Source: Peptoniphilus_E sp964345555
GTDB lineage: Bacteria; Bacillota; Clostridia; Tissierellales; Peptoniphilaceae
Assembly: GCA_964345555.1 (NCBI GenBank)
Contig: CAYFRD010000034.1
Span: forward strand, 1 to 15,993
DNA length: 15,993 bases
Direction of reading: 5' to 3'
This document shows positions 1 to 7,107 of the stretch, piece after piece. Under the pieces are notes generated by a model that searched no databases, was not told the DNA's origin, and was given only the letters and a program-made list of their open reading frames with translations. Every line of letters begins with the position of its first letter. The first letter of the stretch is position 1. Made by a program: the position numbers and the translations under genes.

Positions 1-4
1 ATTA

Positions 5-469
5 TCAAGTGTATTTTTCTTTCATTGCTTGTTGTATTTTTCGTTGTGCATCTTTTTTTGCCATTGTGTCTCTTTTATCGTAGAGTTTTTTTCCTCTGGC
101 AACGGCAAGTTCCACCTTTACTCTTCCTCTGTTTAAATAGAGTTTAAGAGGTATGAGCGTATATCCTTTAAGTGTTATTTCTTTGTTCAATTTTCTTATT
201 TCAGCTCGATGGAGGAGTAGTTTTCTCCTCCTCAATGGGTCGGAATTGAATATGTTACCCTGTTCATAGGGTGAAATGTGCATATTCTCTATGAATATTT
301 CGCCGTTTTTTATCTCGGCATAGGCATCCTTTAGATTCGCCTTTCCCTGCCTTAGAGATTTAACTTCAGTGCCTTTCAATTCAATTCCTGCTTCAATTGT
401 GCTTTCAATAAAGTAATCGTGTCTTGCTTTTCTATTGGTAGCAAGAGCTGTTTCATTCTTCTTGCTCAC
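5..469 (-). CDS. smpB: SsrA-binding protein SmpB
   Basis: SmpB binds tmRNA (SsrA) and delivers it to stalled ribosomes for trans-translation. The family signature is clear: ARHDYFIESTIEAGIELKGT near the N-terminus, then GTEVKSLRQGKANLKDAY, and a basic C-terminal tail containing KRDTMAKKDAQRKIQQAM. The tail normally enters the mRNA channel of the decoding centre. I place the start at the GTG at 469 (154 residues, MSKKNETAL...) because the sequence AGGTGAT, a good Shine-Dalgarno, ends four bases before it. A GTG at 478 would add three residues but has no ribosome site and lies inside that Shine-Dalgarno. The reading frame overlaps the end of rnr, so the two are probably translationally coupled. 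It is the last gene of the operon visible in the window. The product call is secure; the start is well supported but not proven. Confidence 0.95.
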   Translation of the reverse strand: MSKKNETALATNRKARHDYFIESTIEAGIELKGTEVKSLRQGKANLKDAYAEIKNGEIFIENMHISPYEQGNIFNSDPLRRRKLLLHRAEIRKLNKEITLKGYTLIPLKLYLNRGRVKVELAVARGKKLYDKRDTMAKKDAQRKIQQAMKEKYT

Positions 470-2552
470 TTCTATCACCTAGTAATTCAAAATCTATCGT
501 GCCCTTGATATTATCTGCTCCCACAACACTTATACGTACCTTGTCGCCTATTCTGTAAACCTTGTTTGAATCTCTGCTCACTGCCGTTATTTGATCTTCA
601 TTGAATTCATAATACTCATCCATGGATGCATAGGATATAAGCCCTTCAATGGTGTTTTTCAACTGTACGAATATCCCGAAGCTTGTTATGGAAGATATTA
701 TTCCGTCAAATTCTTCTCCTATTTTACCTTGCATATATTCGGCAAATTTAACATCTTCGACACGTCTTTCGGCTTCTTGAGAGATCTTTTCAGTTCTGGA
801 CGTCTGTTTTGCAATTTCAGGCAAAATTCTCTCATAATAGTTAATTCTCTTGGCACTCAATGTATTATTTATGGATTCTTTGATAATTCTGTGAATTGTA
901 AGATCGGAATATCTTCTTATGGGCGCCGTAAAATGTGTGTAATATTTAGAGGACAATCCGAAATGTATGTCATTAAACTCCGAATATCTCGCCTTTTTCA
1001 AACTTCTAAGCACAAGCGTGGATACGAATAGTTCTTCATCCTTTCCCTTTACTTCTTCAACCAGTTCCTGAACGTCCTTTGAGCTCAAGTTCTGAGTTTG
1101 AAGTTTAAATCCCAAATGCCTTATTATCTTGTTGAGAGTTTCTATTCTTTCTTCGTCAGGATTTTCGTGAATTCTATATAAAAAGGGGACGTCCATCCAG
1201 AAAAATTGCTCTGCTACGGTTTCGTTGCAAATAAGCATGAATTCCTCTATGAGTTTATTGCCCGATCTTAGTTCAGCTCTTTTGACATCGATCGGTCTTC
1301 CGTTTTCATCTACCTCTATATAGCTTTCAGGAAAATCAAAATCTATTGCTCCTCTGTCCATTCTGTTTTTTCTGAGTTTTTTCGACAGTTCAAACATCAG
1401 CAGCAGATTTTTTTCCAATCCCTTTATGCTGTCATCCACGATATTTTTTTCATATAAATCGGACACGTGTTCATAAATCAACCTTTTGGAGGATCTTATC
1501 ACAGTTTCGACAATTTTATGTGATTTTACCTTTCCATTTTGTGATATTTCCATCATTACGGAAAGACAAAGTCTGTCGGCTCCCTCATTTAAAGAACAGA
1601 TTTCGTTAGACAGCTCCTCAGGCAGCATGGGTATTACCTTATCTACCAAGTATACGGAATTACCCCTCTCATAGGCATCTTCGTCCATAGGATCATTGGG
1701 TTTAACATAGTGAGATACGTCAGCTATGTGCACTCCCAGCAGGTAGTTACCGTTTTCTAAAATTTCAATTGATACTGCATCGTCAAAGTCCTTGGAGTCG
1801 GCACCATCTATTGTAAAGGTTGTTTTATCTCTTAAATCTACTCTGCCTTCCATCTCTTCAGGTGATACTTCCTGAGGTATCTCTTTAGCTTTGCTGAGAG
1901 TTTCTTCGCTGAAATCCATGGGAATGTTCAGTTGTGCGGCAATGCTTAAAATATCCACGCCCTTTTCCTTTTGGTATCCTAAAATTTTTATTATCTTGCC
2001 CTCGGGCTTTTTGCCCTTTTGAGGCCATTGCGTTATGGATACTACGACTTTTTGACCGTCTTTTGCATTCATTGAATCATTTTTTGAAATGTAGATATCG
2101 TAGGCTATCTTGGATTCGTCAGGAACTACAAATCCGAATTTTTTGCTTGATTGATATACTCCAACAATTTTATCATTGGCTCTTTTTACTATGTCTACTA
2201 CCTTGCCTTCAAGGCTTTGTCCCGATGTTTCTTCCGAGATTTTGACTATTACTTCATCTTGATTTAAAGCTCCGTTCATGTACGGTTCAGGGATAAATAT
2301 GTCTTCTCCCTCTTGAAGCAAAAATCCGAAACCCTTGTCATTGCCTTGAATAGTTCCTCTTCTGTATTTTTCTCCATCTATTACAAAGAATTTCGAATCC
2401 ATCTCATATAGCTTTCCTTCATTTTTCAATGTCTTCAATACTTTGTAAAAATCAGATTTTTCTTTATTTTTTATCTCAAATAATTTTGCGATATTTTCTT
2501 TTTTCATAGGTGCTCGTCCCTTCAGCACCTCAATTATTTTTTCTTTTATCAT
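453..2552 (-). CDS. rnr: Ribonuclease R (RNB-family 3'-5' exoribonuclease)
   Basis: RNase R degrades structured RNA processively from the 3' end in the cytoplasm and helps remove defective mRNA after trans-translation. The 699 residues show the family order: a winged-helix-like N-terminus (about 1-57), two cold-shock/OB domains (about 64-190), the RNB catalytic domain (about 238-590) and one S1 domain (about 611-690). The metal-binding aspartates are visible in TIDGADSKDFDDAV (D249, D255, D257, D258), and the conserved HFTAPIRRYSDLTIHR segment is present. The protein stops right after S1 with an acidic end (GDRSEQEE) and lacks the long lysine-rich tail of E. coli RNase R. The ATG overlaps the ddl stop by four bases (ATGA) and the 3' end overlaps smpB. 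This neighbourhood is common in Firmicutes and supports a joint role in mRNA quality control. Confidence 0.96.
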   Translation of the reverse strand: MIKEKIIEVLKGRAPMKKENIAKLFEIKNKEKSDFYKVLKTLKNEGKLYEMDSKFFVIDGEKYRRGTIQGNDKGFGFLLQEGEDIFIPEPYMNGALNQDEVIVKISEETSGQSLEGKVVDIVKRANDKIVGVYQSSKKFGFVVPDESKIAYDIYISKNDSMNAKDGQKVVVSITQWPQKGKKPEGKIIKILGYQKEKGVDILSIAAQLNIPMDFSEETLSKAKEIPQEVSPEEMEGRVDLRDKTTFTIDGADSKDFDDAVSIEILENGNYLLGVHIADVSHYVKPNDPMDEDAYERGNSVYLVDKVIPMLPEELSNEICSLNEGADRLCLSVMMEISQNGKVKSHKIVETVIRSSKRLIYEHVSDLYEKNIVDDSIKGLEKNLLLMFELSKKLRKNRMDRGAIDFDFPESYIEVDENGRPIDVKRAELRSGNKLIEEFMLICNETVAEQFFWMDVPFLYRIHENPDEERIETLNKIIRHLGFKLQTQNLSSKDVQELVEEVKGKDEELFVSTLVLRSLKKARYSEFNDIHFGLSSKYYTHFTAPIRRYSDLTIHRIIKESINNTLSAKRINYYERILPEIAKQTSRTEKISQEAERRVEDVKFAEYMQGKIGEEFDGIISSITSFGIFVQLKNTIEGLISYASMDEYYEFNEDQITAVSRDSNKVYRIGDKVRISVVGADNIKGTIDFELLGDRSEQEE
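474..480 (-). promoter_or_regulatory. Ribosome binding site of smpB (AGGTGAT)
   Basis: On the minus strand the sequence reads AGGTGAT, four bases before GTG at 469. It matches the anti-Shine-Dalgarno of 16S rRNA well and decides between two in-frame GTG codons, at 478 and 469. The upstream GTG is part of this site. It lies inside the region just after the rnr stop context, fitting coupled translation. Confidence 0.7.
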
Positions 2553-3727
2553 TGTATTTTTGCTCCATAGGTGGTCTTTTTTAAAAGATCTGAGTCATAG
2601 GATGTTATATTTTCCAAATTATTTTTATATTTTCTGTGAGCTATTTCTATCAAATCCGTTATCAACTGTTTAAAACTCAGCCCCTTTTCTTCAAAAAGAT
2701 AGAAAGATATGGATCCGGGAAGGGTGTTTATTTCATTGACATATACCTTTTCTCCGTCCACCAAAAAATCTATCCTGGCAACTCCTGCCGCATCTATAGC
2801 ATTAAAAGACATAATAGCCAAATTTTCAATGTGTCTTTGCATATTTTCTTCAAGGTCCGCAGGAAGCTTTTTCTTTTGACCCTTCATCCCTACTTTGCCG
2901 CTCTTTGAGCCTTGAATGTACTTGTCTTCATAGCTTAGGAGTTCCTTCCATCCAAGAGGTTCTTCACAGGCGGACACTCTCAAATCATCTTCATAGCCCA
3001 ATACTGCTACGTTAATTTCCCTGGGATTGTCAACAGCTTTTTCTACTATTATCTTGCTGTCATAATTTACGGCGATTTCAATTGCCTTTATCAATTCTTC
3101 TCTGTTTTTAGCTTTGGATATACCTATGGAAGACCCTAGGTTTGCAGGCTTTACAAAAAAATTGTATCCCATTTCTTCCGCAGTGTTCAATATACTCTCC
3201 TGATTTTTCTTCCATTGATTTCTGTAGAAATAAAAATAGTCAGTCATCGGTATGTTTTGAGATTTGAATACTTCTTTCATAGCGACTTTATCCATACCTA
3301 CAGCAGCACTCATAACTCCACAGCCCACATAGGGTACATTCACCATCTCAAGCAAACCTTGAAAAGTTCCATCTTCTCCATTAGTTCCGTGTAACGCCGG
3401 AAATACAACATCAATTTTTTCATAGACTTCCATTGAAGCTGATTTTGAGCTAAAGAATCCGCCCTTTTTAGATTCTATGGTGTACAGATTCTTGTCATTG
3501 GCAAATCCCTTAAAAAACACTTCCTTGGCATCTGAAAAATTCTTGTGCTTAAAAGTCGCTATATTTTTTAGAGATTCTCCGGAAAGAAATCGTCCTTCCT
3601 TGGTAACATATACAGGTATGGGATTATACTTGGATTTATCCATATTCTCCATGATTTGCATACCCGTTATAATGGACACTTCATGTTCAACACTTCTTCC
3701 ACCGAATACAACCGCTATATTTTCCAT
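2549..3727 (-). CDS. ddl: D-alanine--D-alanine ligase
   Basis: Makes the D-Ala-D-Ala dipeptide for peptidoglycan, using ATP in the cytoplasm. It is an ATP-grasp enzyme. Visible motifs are VVFGGRSVEHEVS (residues 6-18, with the D-Ala-binding Glu), HGTNGEDGTFQGLLE (113-127), FVKPANLGSSIGISK (191-205), GVARIDF (315-321) and NEINTLPGS (331-339). The omega-loop region has LSYEDKY (264-270), resembling the YEAKY of ordinary ligases rather than the His-bearing loop of VanA-type D-Ala-D-Lac enzymes, so a D-Ala-D-Ala product is expected (inference). At 392 residues it is somewhat longer than typical; extra sequence lies near residues 52-100 and a lysine/glycine-rich stretch near 271-288. It begins nine bases after murF ends, with an AGGGGG ribosome site, so it can supply the dipeptide that a MurF enzyme uses. 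Confidence 0.95.
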   Translation of the reverse strand: MENIAVVFGGRSVEHEVSIITGMQIMENMDKSKYNPIPVYVTKEGRFLSGESLKNIATFKHKNFSDAKEVFFKGFANDKNLYTIESKKGGFFSSKSASMEVYEKIDVVFPALHGTNGEDGTFQGLLEMVNVPYVGCGVMSAAVGMDKVAMKEVFKSQNIPMTDYFYFYRNQWKKNQESILNTAEEMGYNFFVKPANLGSSIGISKAKNREELIKAIEIAVNYDSKIIVEKAVDNPREINVAVLGYEDDLRVSACEEPLGWKELLSYEDKYIQGSKSGKVGMKGQKKKLPADLEENMQRHIENLAIMSFNAIDAAGVARIDFLVDGEKVYVNEINTLPGSISFYLFEEKGLSFKQLITDLIEIAHRKYKNNLENITSYDSDLLKKTTYGAKIQ

Positions 3728-3736
3728 CTTTTCCCC

Positions 3737-5269
3737 CTAGTCTTCACTATAACTGTCCGGGAGATCATTTTCAAATAAAATCACATCTCCCGCTTTGTTC
3801 ATCTTTGCAAGTAACTGCGTCGCTTCCTTTAAATTCTTCAACTGATATACATTTTCCATGTTGTAATCAGCATCTTCAAGACCCTTGTAAATGGGCATGG
3901 TTCTCCTCTTACCCACTAAGAGCACATAGTCGGCGGATTTTGCAATCTCCGCTCCAACCTTATAATTTTCATCTTCTTCCATATCGCCCAGTTCCACCAT
4001 TCCCGGTGTGACGATGAATTTCCTATAGCCTTTAAATTCCTTCAGCACGTCCAATGCGGCCCTAAATCCCACCGGATTTGAATTAAAGGCATCATCTATG
4101 ACAAGTACTCCTGTGCCTGGATTTATTAAATTGAGCCTGTGTTCCACTGCTTCGACTTTGCCTATTCCTCTTGCAATTTCTTCCAAGGTCATTCCGAGAG
4201 CATATGCTGCCGATGCTGCTGCAAGTAGGTTGGAGATATTGTGCACTCCCAACAGGATGCTACTGCAACTAATTTCTCCAATTCCTTTAATTCCCAATAC
4301 AAATTTAGAGCCTTCTGTGCTAACTTCTATGTTTTTAGCATATACGTCTACATTATCTATATTTTCAATTCCGTAGTTTATTTTTTTCAGAACGGTTTTA
4401 TTGGAAAGTTCTTTCACATACTCATTGTCGTAATTGAATATGGCTATTCCGTCTTCAGGAAGCGCTTCAATCAATTCATACTTAGTCTTCATTATATTTT
4501 CAATGGTCTTGTACATCTGCATGTGCGTGGGTCCTATGGCGGTGATTATGCCTATATCCGGTTGAACAAGTTCTGCAACTTCTTCTATCTCTCCAGGCTT
4601 GTATGCTCCAAGTTCCGCTATAAATACATCTTTATCCGATTCCAATTCATTGTTTATGACCTTGGATAGACCCATGGGGGTGTTGTAGGATGATGGGGTG
4701 TTCTTCACCTTTAGAGCTTCCGACAAAACAGTATTGGATATGAACTTTACAGATGTCTTGCCGAATGAGCCTGTAATTCCCAAAACTTTTAAATTGCTTT
4801 CTCTTTTGAGCTTCCTTATTTTTTCCTGTGCCGCCACATAAAATCCGTGATTTATCTCATCTTCCTTAGCCTTTGCCATATGGTTGGAAATTATGAGAAC
4901 TTTATATTGAAAAAAATATATGACGAAGTACAAAATTACCAATAATATAAGAGCTAAAATTTTAGGGTTTGCAATATTATATACAATGCTTGATACAACT
5001 ATTGCGCAGACTATGAACAGACTGTTTACAAAATTGTGTTTTTTCTTGAGTCTTTTAACTCTGTCGGTCCATACAAGGGGTGATTTCTCCTCCGCCTTGT
5101 CATAATAATTAAGTCTGTTCACCTTGGATGAATTTTCTCCGATCCACTCAGTATATTTATCATTTTTGTACTCTGAAAGCTGTAGCATGTTGAGCGGATA
5201 CTCAACTCTGTTTGAATAAGTCAAAAAAGCCACATATCCTAAAACAGCTGCAAATATATAAAAAAACAT
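3737..5269 (-). CDS. murF: MurF-like Mur ligase with membrane-spanning N-terminus
   Basis: Mur ligases join amino acids or peptides to UDP-MurNAc precursors with ATP; MurF adds D-Ala-D-Ala. The ATP-binding centre is clear: GITGSFGKTS (164-173), AELGAYKPGEIEE, the downstream GVHNISN and EHRLN segments, and DDAFNSNPVGFRAAL in the C-terminal domain. The location beside ddl supports MurF. The N-terminus is unusual. In place of the soluble MurF domain that holds the UDP-MurNAc-peptide there are three hydrophobic helices, about residues 2-18, 80-100 and 104-127, with a charged stretch of about 60 residues between the first and second. A cytoplasmic catalytic part tethered to the inner face of the membrane is the simplest reading. 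It may be the cell's MurF or a MurF-derived ligase with another acceptor. The family is certain; the exact substrate is not. The start has an AGGAG site upstream. Confidence 0.85.
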   Translation of the reverse strand: MFFYIFAAVLGYVAFLTYSNRVEYPLNMLQLSEYKNDKYTEWIGENSSKVNRLNYYDKAEEKSPLVWTDRVKRLKKKHNFVNSLFIVCAIVVSSIVYNIANPKILALILLVILYFVIYFFQYKVLIISNHMAKAKEDEINHGFYVAAQEKIRKLKRESNLKVLGITGSFGKTSVKFISNTVLSEALKVKNTPSSYNTPMGLSKVINNELESDKDVFIAELGAYKPGEIEEVAELVQPDIGIITAIGPTHMQMYKTIENIMKTKYELIEALPEDGIAIFNYDNEYVKELSNKTVLKKINYGIENIDNVDVYAKNIEVSTEGSKFVLGIKGIGEISCSSILLGVHNISNLLAAASAAYALGMTLEEIARGIGKVEAVEHRLNLINPGTGVLVIDDAFNSNPVGFRAALDVLKEFKGYRKFIVTPGMVELGDMEEDENYKVGAEIAKSADYVLLVGKRRTMPIYKGLEDADYNMENVYQLKNLKEATQLLAKMNKAGDVILFENDLPDSYSED

Positions 5270-5278
5270 ATCTTACTC

Positions 5279-6046
5279 CTAACTTAAAAAAGATTTTAAA
5301 ACAGCTTGAAATGTATGGTAATCATCAAGATAGCTGTAATGTCCCGCACCCTTCAAGACCACAAGTCCGCTGTCGGAGATTTTCTCCTCAAATACCTTGG
5401 CCATGTACAGCGGCGTGTCCTCATCATTTTCTCCCCAAACCAGAAGTGTAGGTGCTTTAATATCTTTAAAATGCACATCGGTATCTTCATTTACCACCTT
5501 GACAAAGGTCTTACGCATGATTCCTTGTGCCTGTTTGTAGTCATCAGATCCGAATTTTTTATAAAAGGATTCCAACCTTTCATTTTTTTCCTTTGAAAAA
5601 TTAAATGTCAAGTAAAGAAATTTCAAAAATTTAAAAGAATATACCTGCAAATAATAGCGTAATTTTCTCTTGGGTCTTACTCCTGATGCGTCGACTAAAA
5701 TCAGTTTTTCCACTCTTTCGGGATATTTTGCCGCAAAAATACTAAGAGTCTTACCTCCAAAGGAATGTCCTATAAAAACAGCTCTGTCCAAACCCATTTT
5801 CTCCAAAAATCCCTTTAGATATTCGCAATAATCATAGGTAGACAGCACATCTGTGGGGTCATCGCTGTCGCCGAATCCCGGGGCATCATAGGCATATACC
5901 TGAAAATCATTCTTCAATATATTGATTATGGGAACCACTGTTTCAATACTGGCACCCCATCCGTGGAGAATAACAACAGGGTCTCCCATTCCCTCTTTTA
6001 CATAGGCTATTTTAGTATTTAAAATATCGGTATATTCTTTGATCAT
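5279..6046 (-). CDS. Alpha/beta-fold hydrolase
   Basis: A 255-residue single-domain alpha/beta hydrolase, probably cytoplasmic because no signal peptide is seen. The fold's markers are present: oxyanion-hole segment VVILHGWGAS (24-33), APGFGDSD (55-62), nucleophile elbow GHSFGG with Ser95, the acid in VWGENDEDTP (Asp208 most likely) and the catalytic His236 in GAGHYSYLDD. A complete Ser-Asp-His triad is therefore predicted. Substrate cannot be told from sequence; relatives include esterases, C-C hydrolases and haloperoxidase-like enzymes. The gene overlaps the preceding coiled-coil gene by four bases (ATGA) and ends nine bases before the Mur ligase, so it is cotranscribed with cell-wall genes. 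A role in the wall or envelope is only suggested by this position. Confidence 0.88.
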   Translation of the reverse strand: MIKEYTDILNTKIAYVKEGMGDPVVILHGWGASIETVVPIINILKNDFQVYAYDAPGFGDSDDPTDVLSTYDYCEYLKGFLEKMGLDRAVFIGHSFGGKTLSIFAAKYPERVEKLILVDASGVRPKRKLRYYLQVYSFKFLKFLYLTFNFSKEKNERLESFYKKFGSDDYKQAQGIMRKTFVKVVNEDTDVHFKDIKAPTLLVWGENDEDTPLYMAKVFEEKISDSGLVVLKGAGHYSYLDDYHTFQAVLKSFLS

Positions 6047-6429
6047 CCCTTCAAATCCTCTTCATCCACGTATATTATATTCTCGTCCTTAACTTCAATA
6101 TCCCTTTGAATATCGCCAAAATCGTCGTAATTACTTTGTCCTTCCAACTTAGTTTTCAAGGATTCTATTTTTGCTATGGAAATGTCTATTTGTCTTGTGT
6201 ATTCTCCGAAATCACAATTTTTTATTTCGTCTTTTTTTAAAAGATCGTAGACTTGTTTACCCAAATCTTCGTATGCTTTTTGCAGTTTTCTCGTTTCCTT
6301 AGAAATTTCAAATCTCACTTGAGTTTGGAATTTAATTTCCTTTGTGTTGTCCTTTATAACACTTGTAATCTTGTTTATTTTGTCTTTTATATCTCTTATA
6401 TCTTCTGCAATATCATCAAATTGGTTCAT
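6043..6429 (-). CDS. Small coiled-coil protein of unknown function
   Basis: I do not recognise this 128-residue protein. It is highly charged and has no signal peptide or membrane segment. Residues about 5-65 have a heptad-like pattern of I/L/V with many Lys, Glu and Asp (for example IRDIKDKINKITSVIKDNTK) and should form a coiled coil. A second helical stretch follows near 80-97. The C-terminus (from about 98) is strongly acidic, ending YVDEEDLKG. One cysteine is present, in KNCDFGEY. It starts with ATG after a GGAGGC ribosome site, is the first gene of the six-gene operon, and is translationally coupled to the hydrolase through an ATGA overlap. That coupling and the good ribosome site argue that it is a real gene. 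Confidence 0.75.
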   Translation of the reverse strand: MNQFDDIAEDIRDIKDKINKITSVIKDNTKEIKFQTQVRFEISKETRKLQKAYEDLGKQVYDLLKKDEIKNCDFGEYTRQIDISIAKIESLKTKLEGQSNYDDFGDIQRDIEVKDENIIYVDEEDLKG

Positions 6430-6452
6430 ATATACGCCTCCATACTTAAATT

Positions 6453-6481
6453 ATTATATCAAATCCCTTGTGATTTTTAAA
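6453..6481 (-). promoter_or_regulatory. Candidate sigma-A promoter of the coiled-coil/murF/ddl/rnr/smpB operon
   Basis: On the minus strand a perfect TATAAT (6453-6458) is preceded, with a 17-base spacer, by TTTAAA (6476-6481), four of six matches to TTGACA. Transcription would start near 6446, giving a short leader before ATG at 6427-6429 with its GGAGGC site. The two divergent gene blocks share this 102-base gap. I see no convincing promoter for the plus-strand glutaredoxin genes beyond weak AT-rich candidates near 6485-6515. Confidence 0.4.
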
Positions 6482-6531
6482 TGATTGAAGAGCCATCTCA
6501 AGGGTAAATAGATAATAAATGAGGTGATTTA

Positions 6532-6768
6532 ATGGATAATTTAAAACTTTATGTTTCAACAGTATGCCCCTTCTGCAAAAAAGTAGAAAGATTTATAAAA
6601 AAGAACAACATAGAAGGGATAGAAATTACAAATATCGATTTTAACGCCGATGCAAGAGATGTCCTTGTGGAAAAGGGCGGCAAAAAACAAGTGCCCGCTT
6701 TAGATCTAGGCGATAAGATAATGTACGAGTCAGATGATATAATTGAATTTATTGGAAATAGAAATTAA
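6532..6768 (+). CDS. Glutaredoxin-like protein 1 (CPFC)
   Basis: A 78-residue thioredoxin-fold protein of the compact glutaredoxin/NrdH size. The redox motif CPFC is at residues 12-15 (TVCPFCKKVERF), the cis-proline segment is KKQVPALDL (51-59), and a glutathione/thiol-ligand-type segment MYESDDI follows. It would reduce disulfides or mixed thiol disulfides in the cytoplasm. What reduces it cannot be told; many anaerobes lack glutathione, so bacilliredoxin-like or thioredoxin-reductase-coupled use is possible. The ATG has a GAGGTGA ribosome site. It is the first of a tandem pair; the second gene starts ten bases after its stop codon and shares 39 of 78 aligned residues by my count, showing local duplication. 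Confidence 0.88.
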   Translation: MDNLKLYVSTVCPFCKKVERFIKKNNIEGIEITNIDFNADARDVLVEKGGKKQVPALDLGDKIMYESDDIIEFIGNRN

Positions 6769-6769
6769 T

Positions 6770-6775
6770 GAGGTG
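6770..6775 (+). promoter_or_regulatory. Ribosome binding site deciding the start of the second glutaredoxin
   Basis: GAGGTG lies three bases before ATG at 6779. The frame is open further upstream to a TTG at 6743, but that would overlap the first glutaredoxin, has no ribosome site and adds twelve residues not shared with the paralogue. Both proteins are exactly 78 residues when this ATG is used. Confidence 0.7.
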
Positions 6776-6778
6776 TAT

Positions 6779-7015
6779 ATGAAAAATTTAAATTTATTTT
6801 ACTTCCCGGAATGTCCTTTTTGTCAAAAAGTTTTAAGATTTATTGACGAAAGCAAAATTGAGGGCATTGAACTTAGAGATATCAACAAAGATGTGGAAAA
6901 TGAAAAGGAATTGGTAAAACTGGGCGGTAAAAGACAAGTACCTGCTCTTAAAATCGACGGCAAAATAATGTATGAATCCGATGACATAATCAAGTATTTA
7001 AGTGAAAATAAATAA
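6779..7015 (+). CDS. Glutaredoxin-like protein 2 (CPFC)
   Basis: A second 78-residue glutaredoxin-like thioredoxin-fold protein, paralogous to the gene just upstream. The redox motif is CPFC (residues 12-15, in PECPFCQKVLRF), the cis-proline segment is KRQVPALKI, and the C-terminal KIMYESDDII is identical to its neighbour. The start is ATG at 6779, chosen because of the GAGGTG ribosome site and because it aligns end to end with the paralogue without gaps. Differences cluster in the helix after the active site and in the middle (residues about 36-48), so the two copies may have different partners or reductants. A rho-independent terminator follows, so the pair forms a two-gene transcription unit. 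Confidence 0.88.
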   Translation: MKNLNLFYFPECPFCQKVLRFIDESKIEGIELRDINKDVENEKELVKLGGKRQVPALKIDGKIMYESDDIIKYLSENK

Positions 7016-7023
7016 TAGACTGC

Positions 7024-7064
7024 ACCCTCCTATCTGCACAGGGCTTAAGGAGGGTTTCTTTTAT
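7024..7064 (+). terminator. Rho-independent terminator of the glutaredoxin pair
   Basis: ACCCTCCT (7024-7031) pairs perfectly with AGGAGGGT (7048-7055) across a 16-base loop, followed by TTTCTTTTATTTT. It lies nine bases after the second glutaredoxin stop. On the opposite strand there is no strong T-run, so it is mainly a plus-strand terminator, although convergent transcription from the aminotransferase gene meets it. Confidence 0.8.
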
Positions 7065-7107
7065 TTTGAAACAAAGATATTGAATTTTTACTTTTCAAAA
7101 AAGTCAA

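Noticed and set aside
591..1031. Plus-strand 146-residue open frame opposite rnr
   Set aside because: Lies wholly within the RNase R catalytic/S1 coding region and shows no domain or translation signal.
2549..3727. VanA-type D-Ala-D-Lac ligase (intrinsic vancomycin resistance)
   Set aside because: The omega-loop region reads LSYEDKY, with the Tyr/Lys pattern of ordinary D-Ala-D-Ala ligases, and no vanH or vanX-like gene is nearby.
4241..4669. Plus-strand 142-residue open frame opposite the Mur ligase
   Set aside because: Phe/Tyr-rich shadow of the conserved Mur ligase core; no ribosome site.
6743..6778. N-terminal extension of the second glutaredoxin from a TTG
   Set aside because: Overlaps the first glutaredoxin, lacks a ribosome site, and is absent from the 78-residue paralogue; ATG at 6779 with GAGGTG is better.
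7066..7107. Minus-strand terminator after the aminotransferase
   Set aside because: Only a weak five-base stem (TTGAA/TTCAA) in AT-rich sequence is seen, too poor to list.
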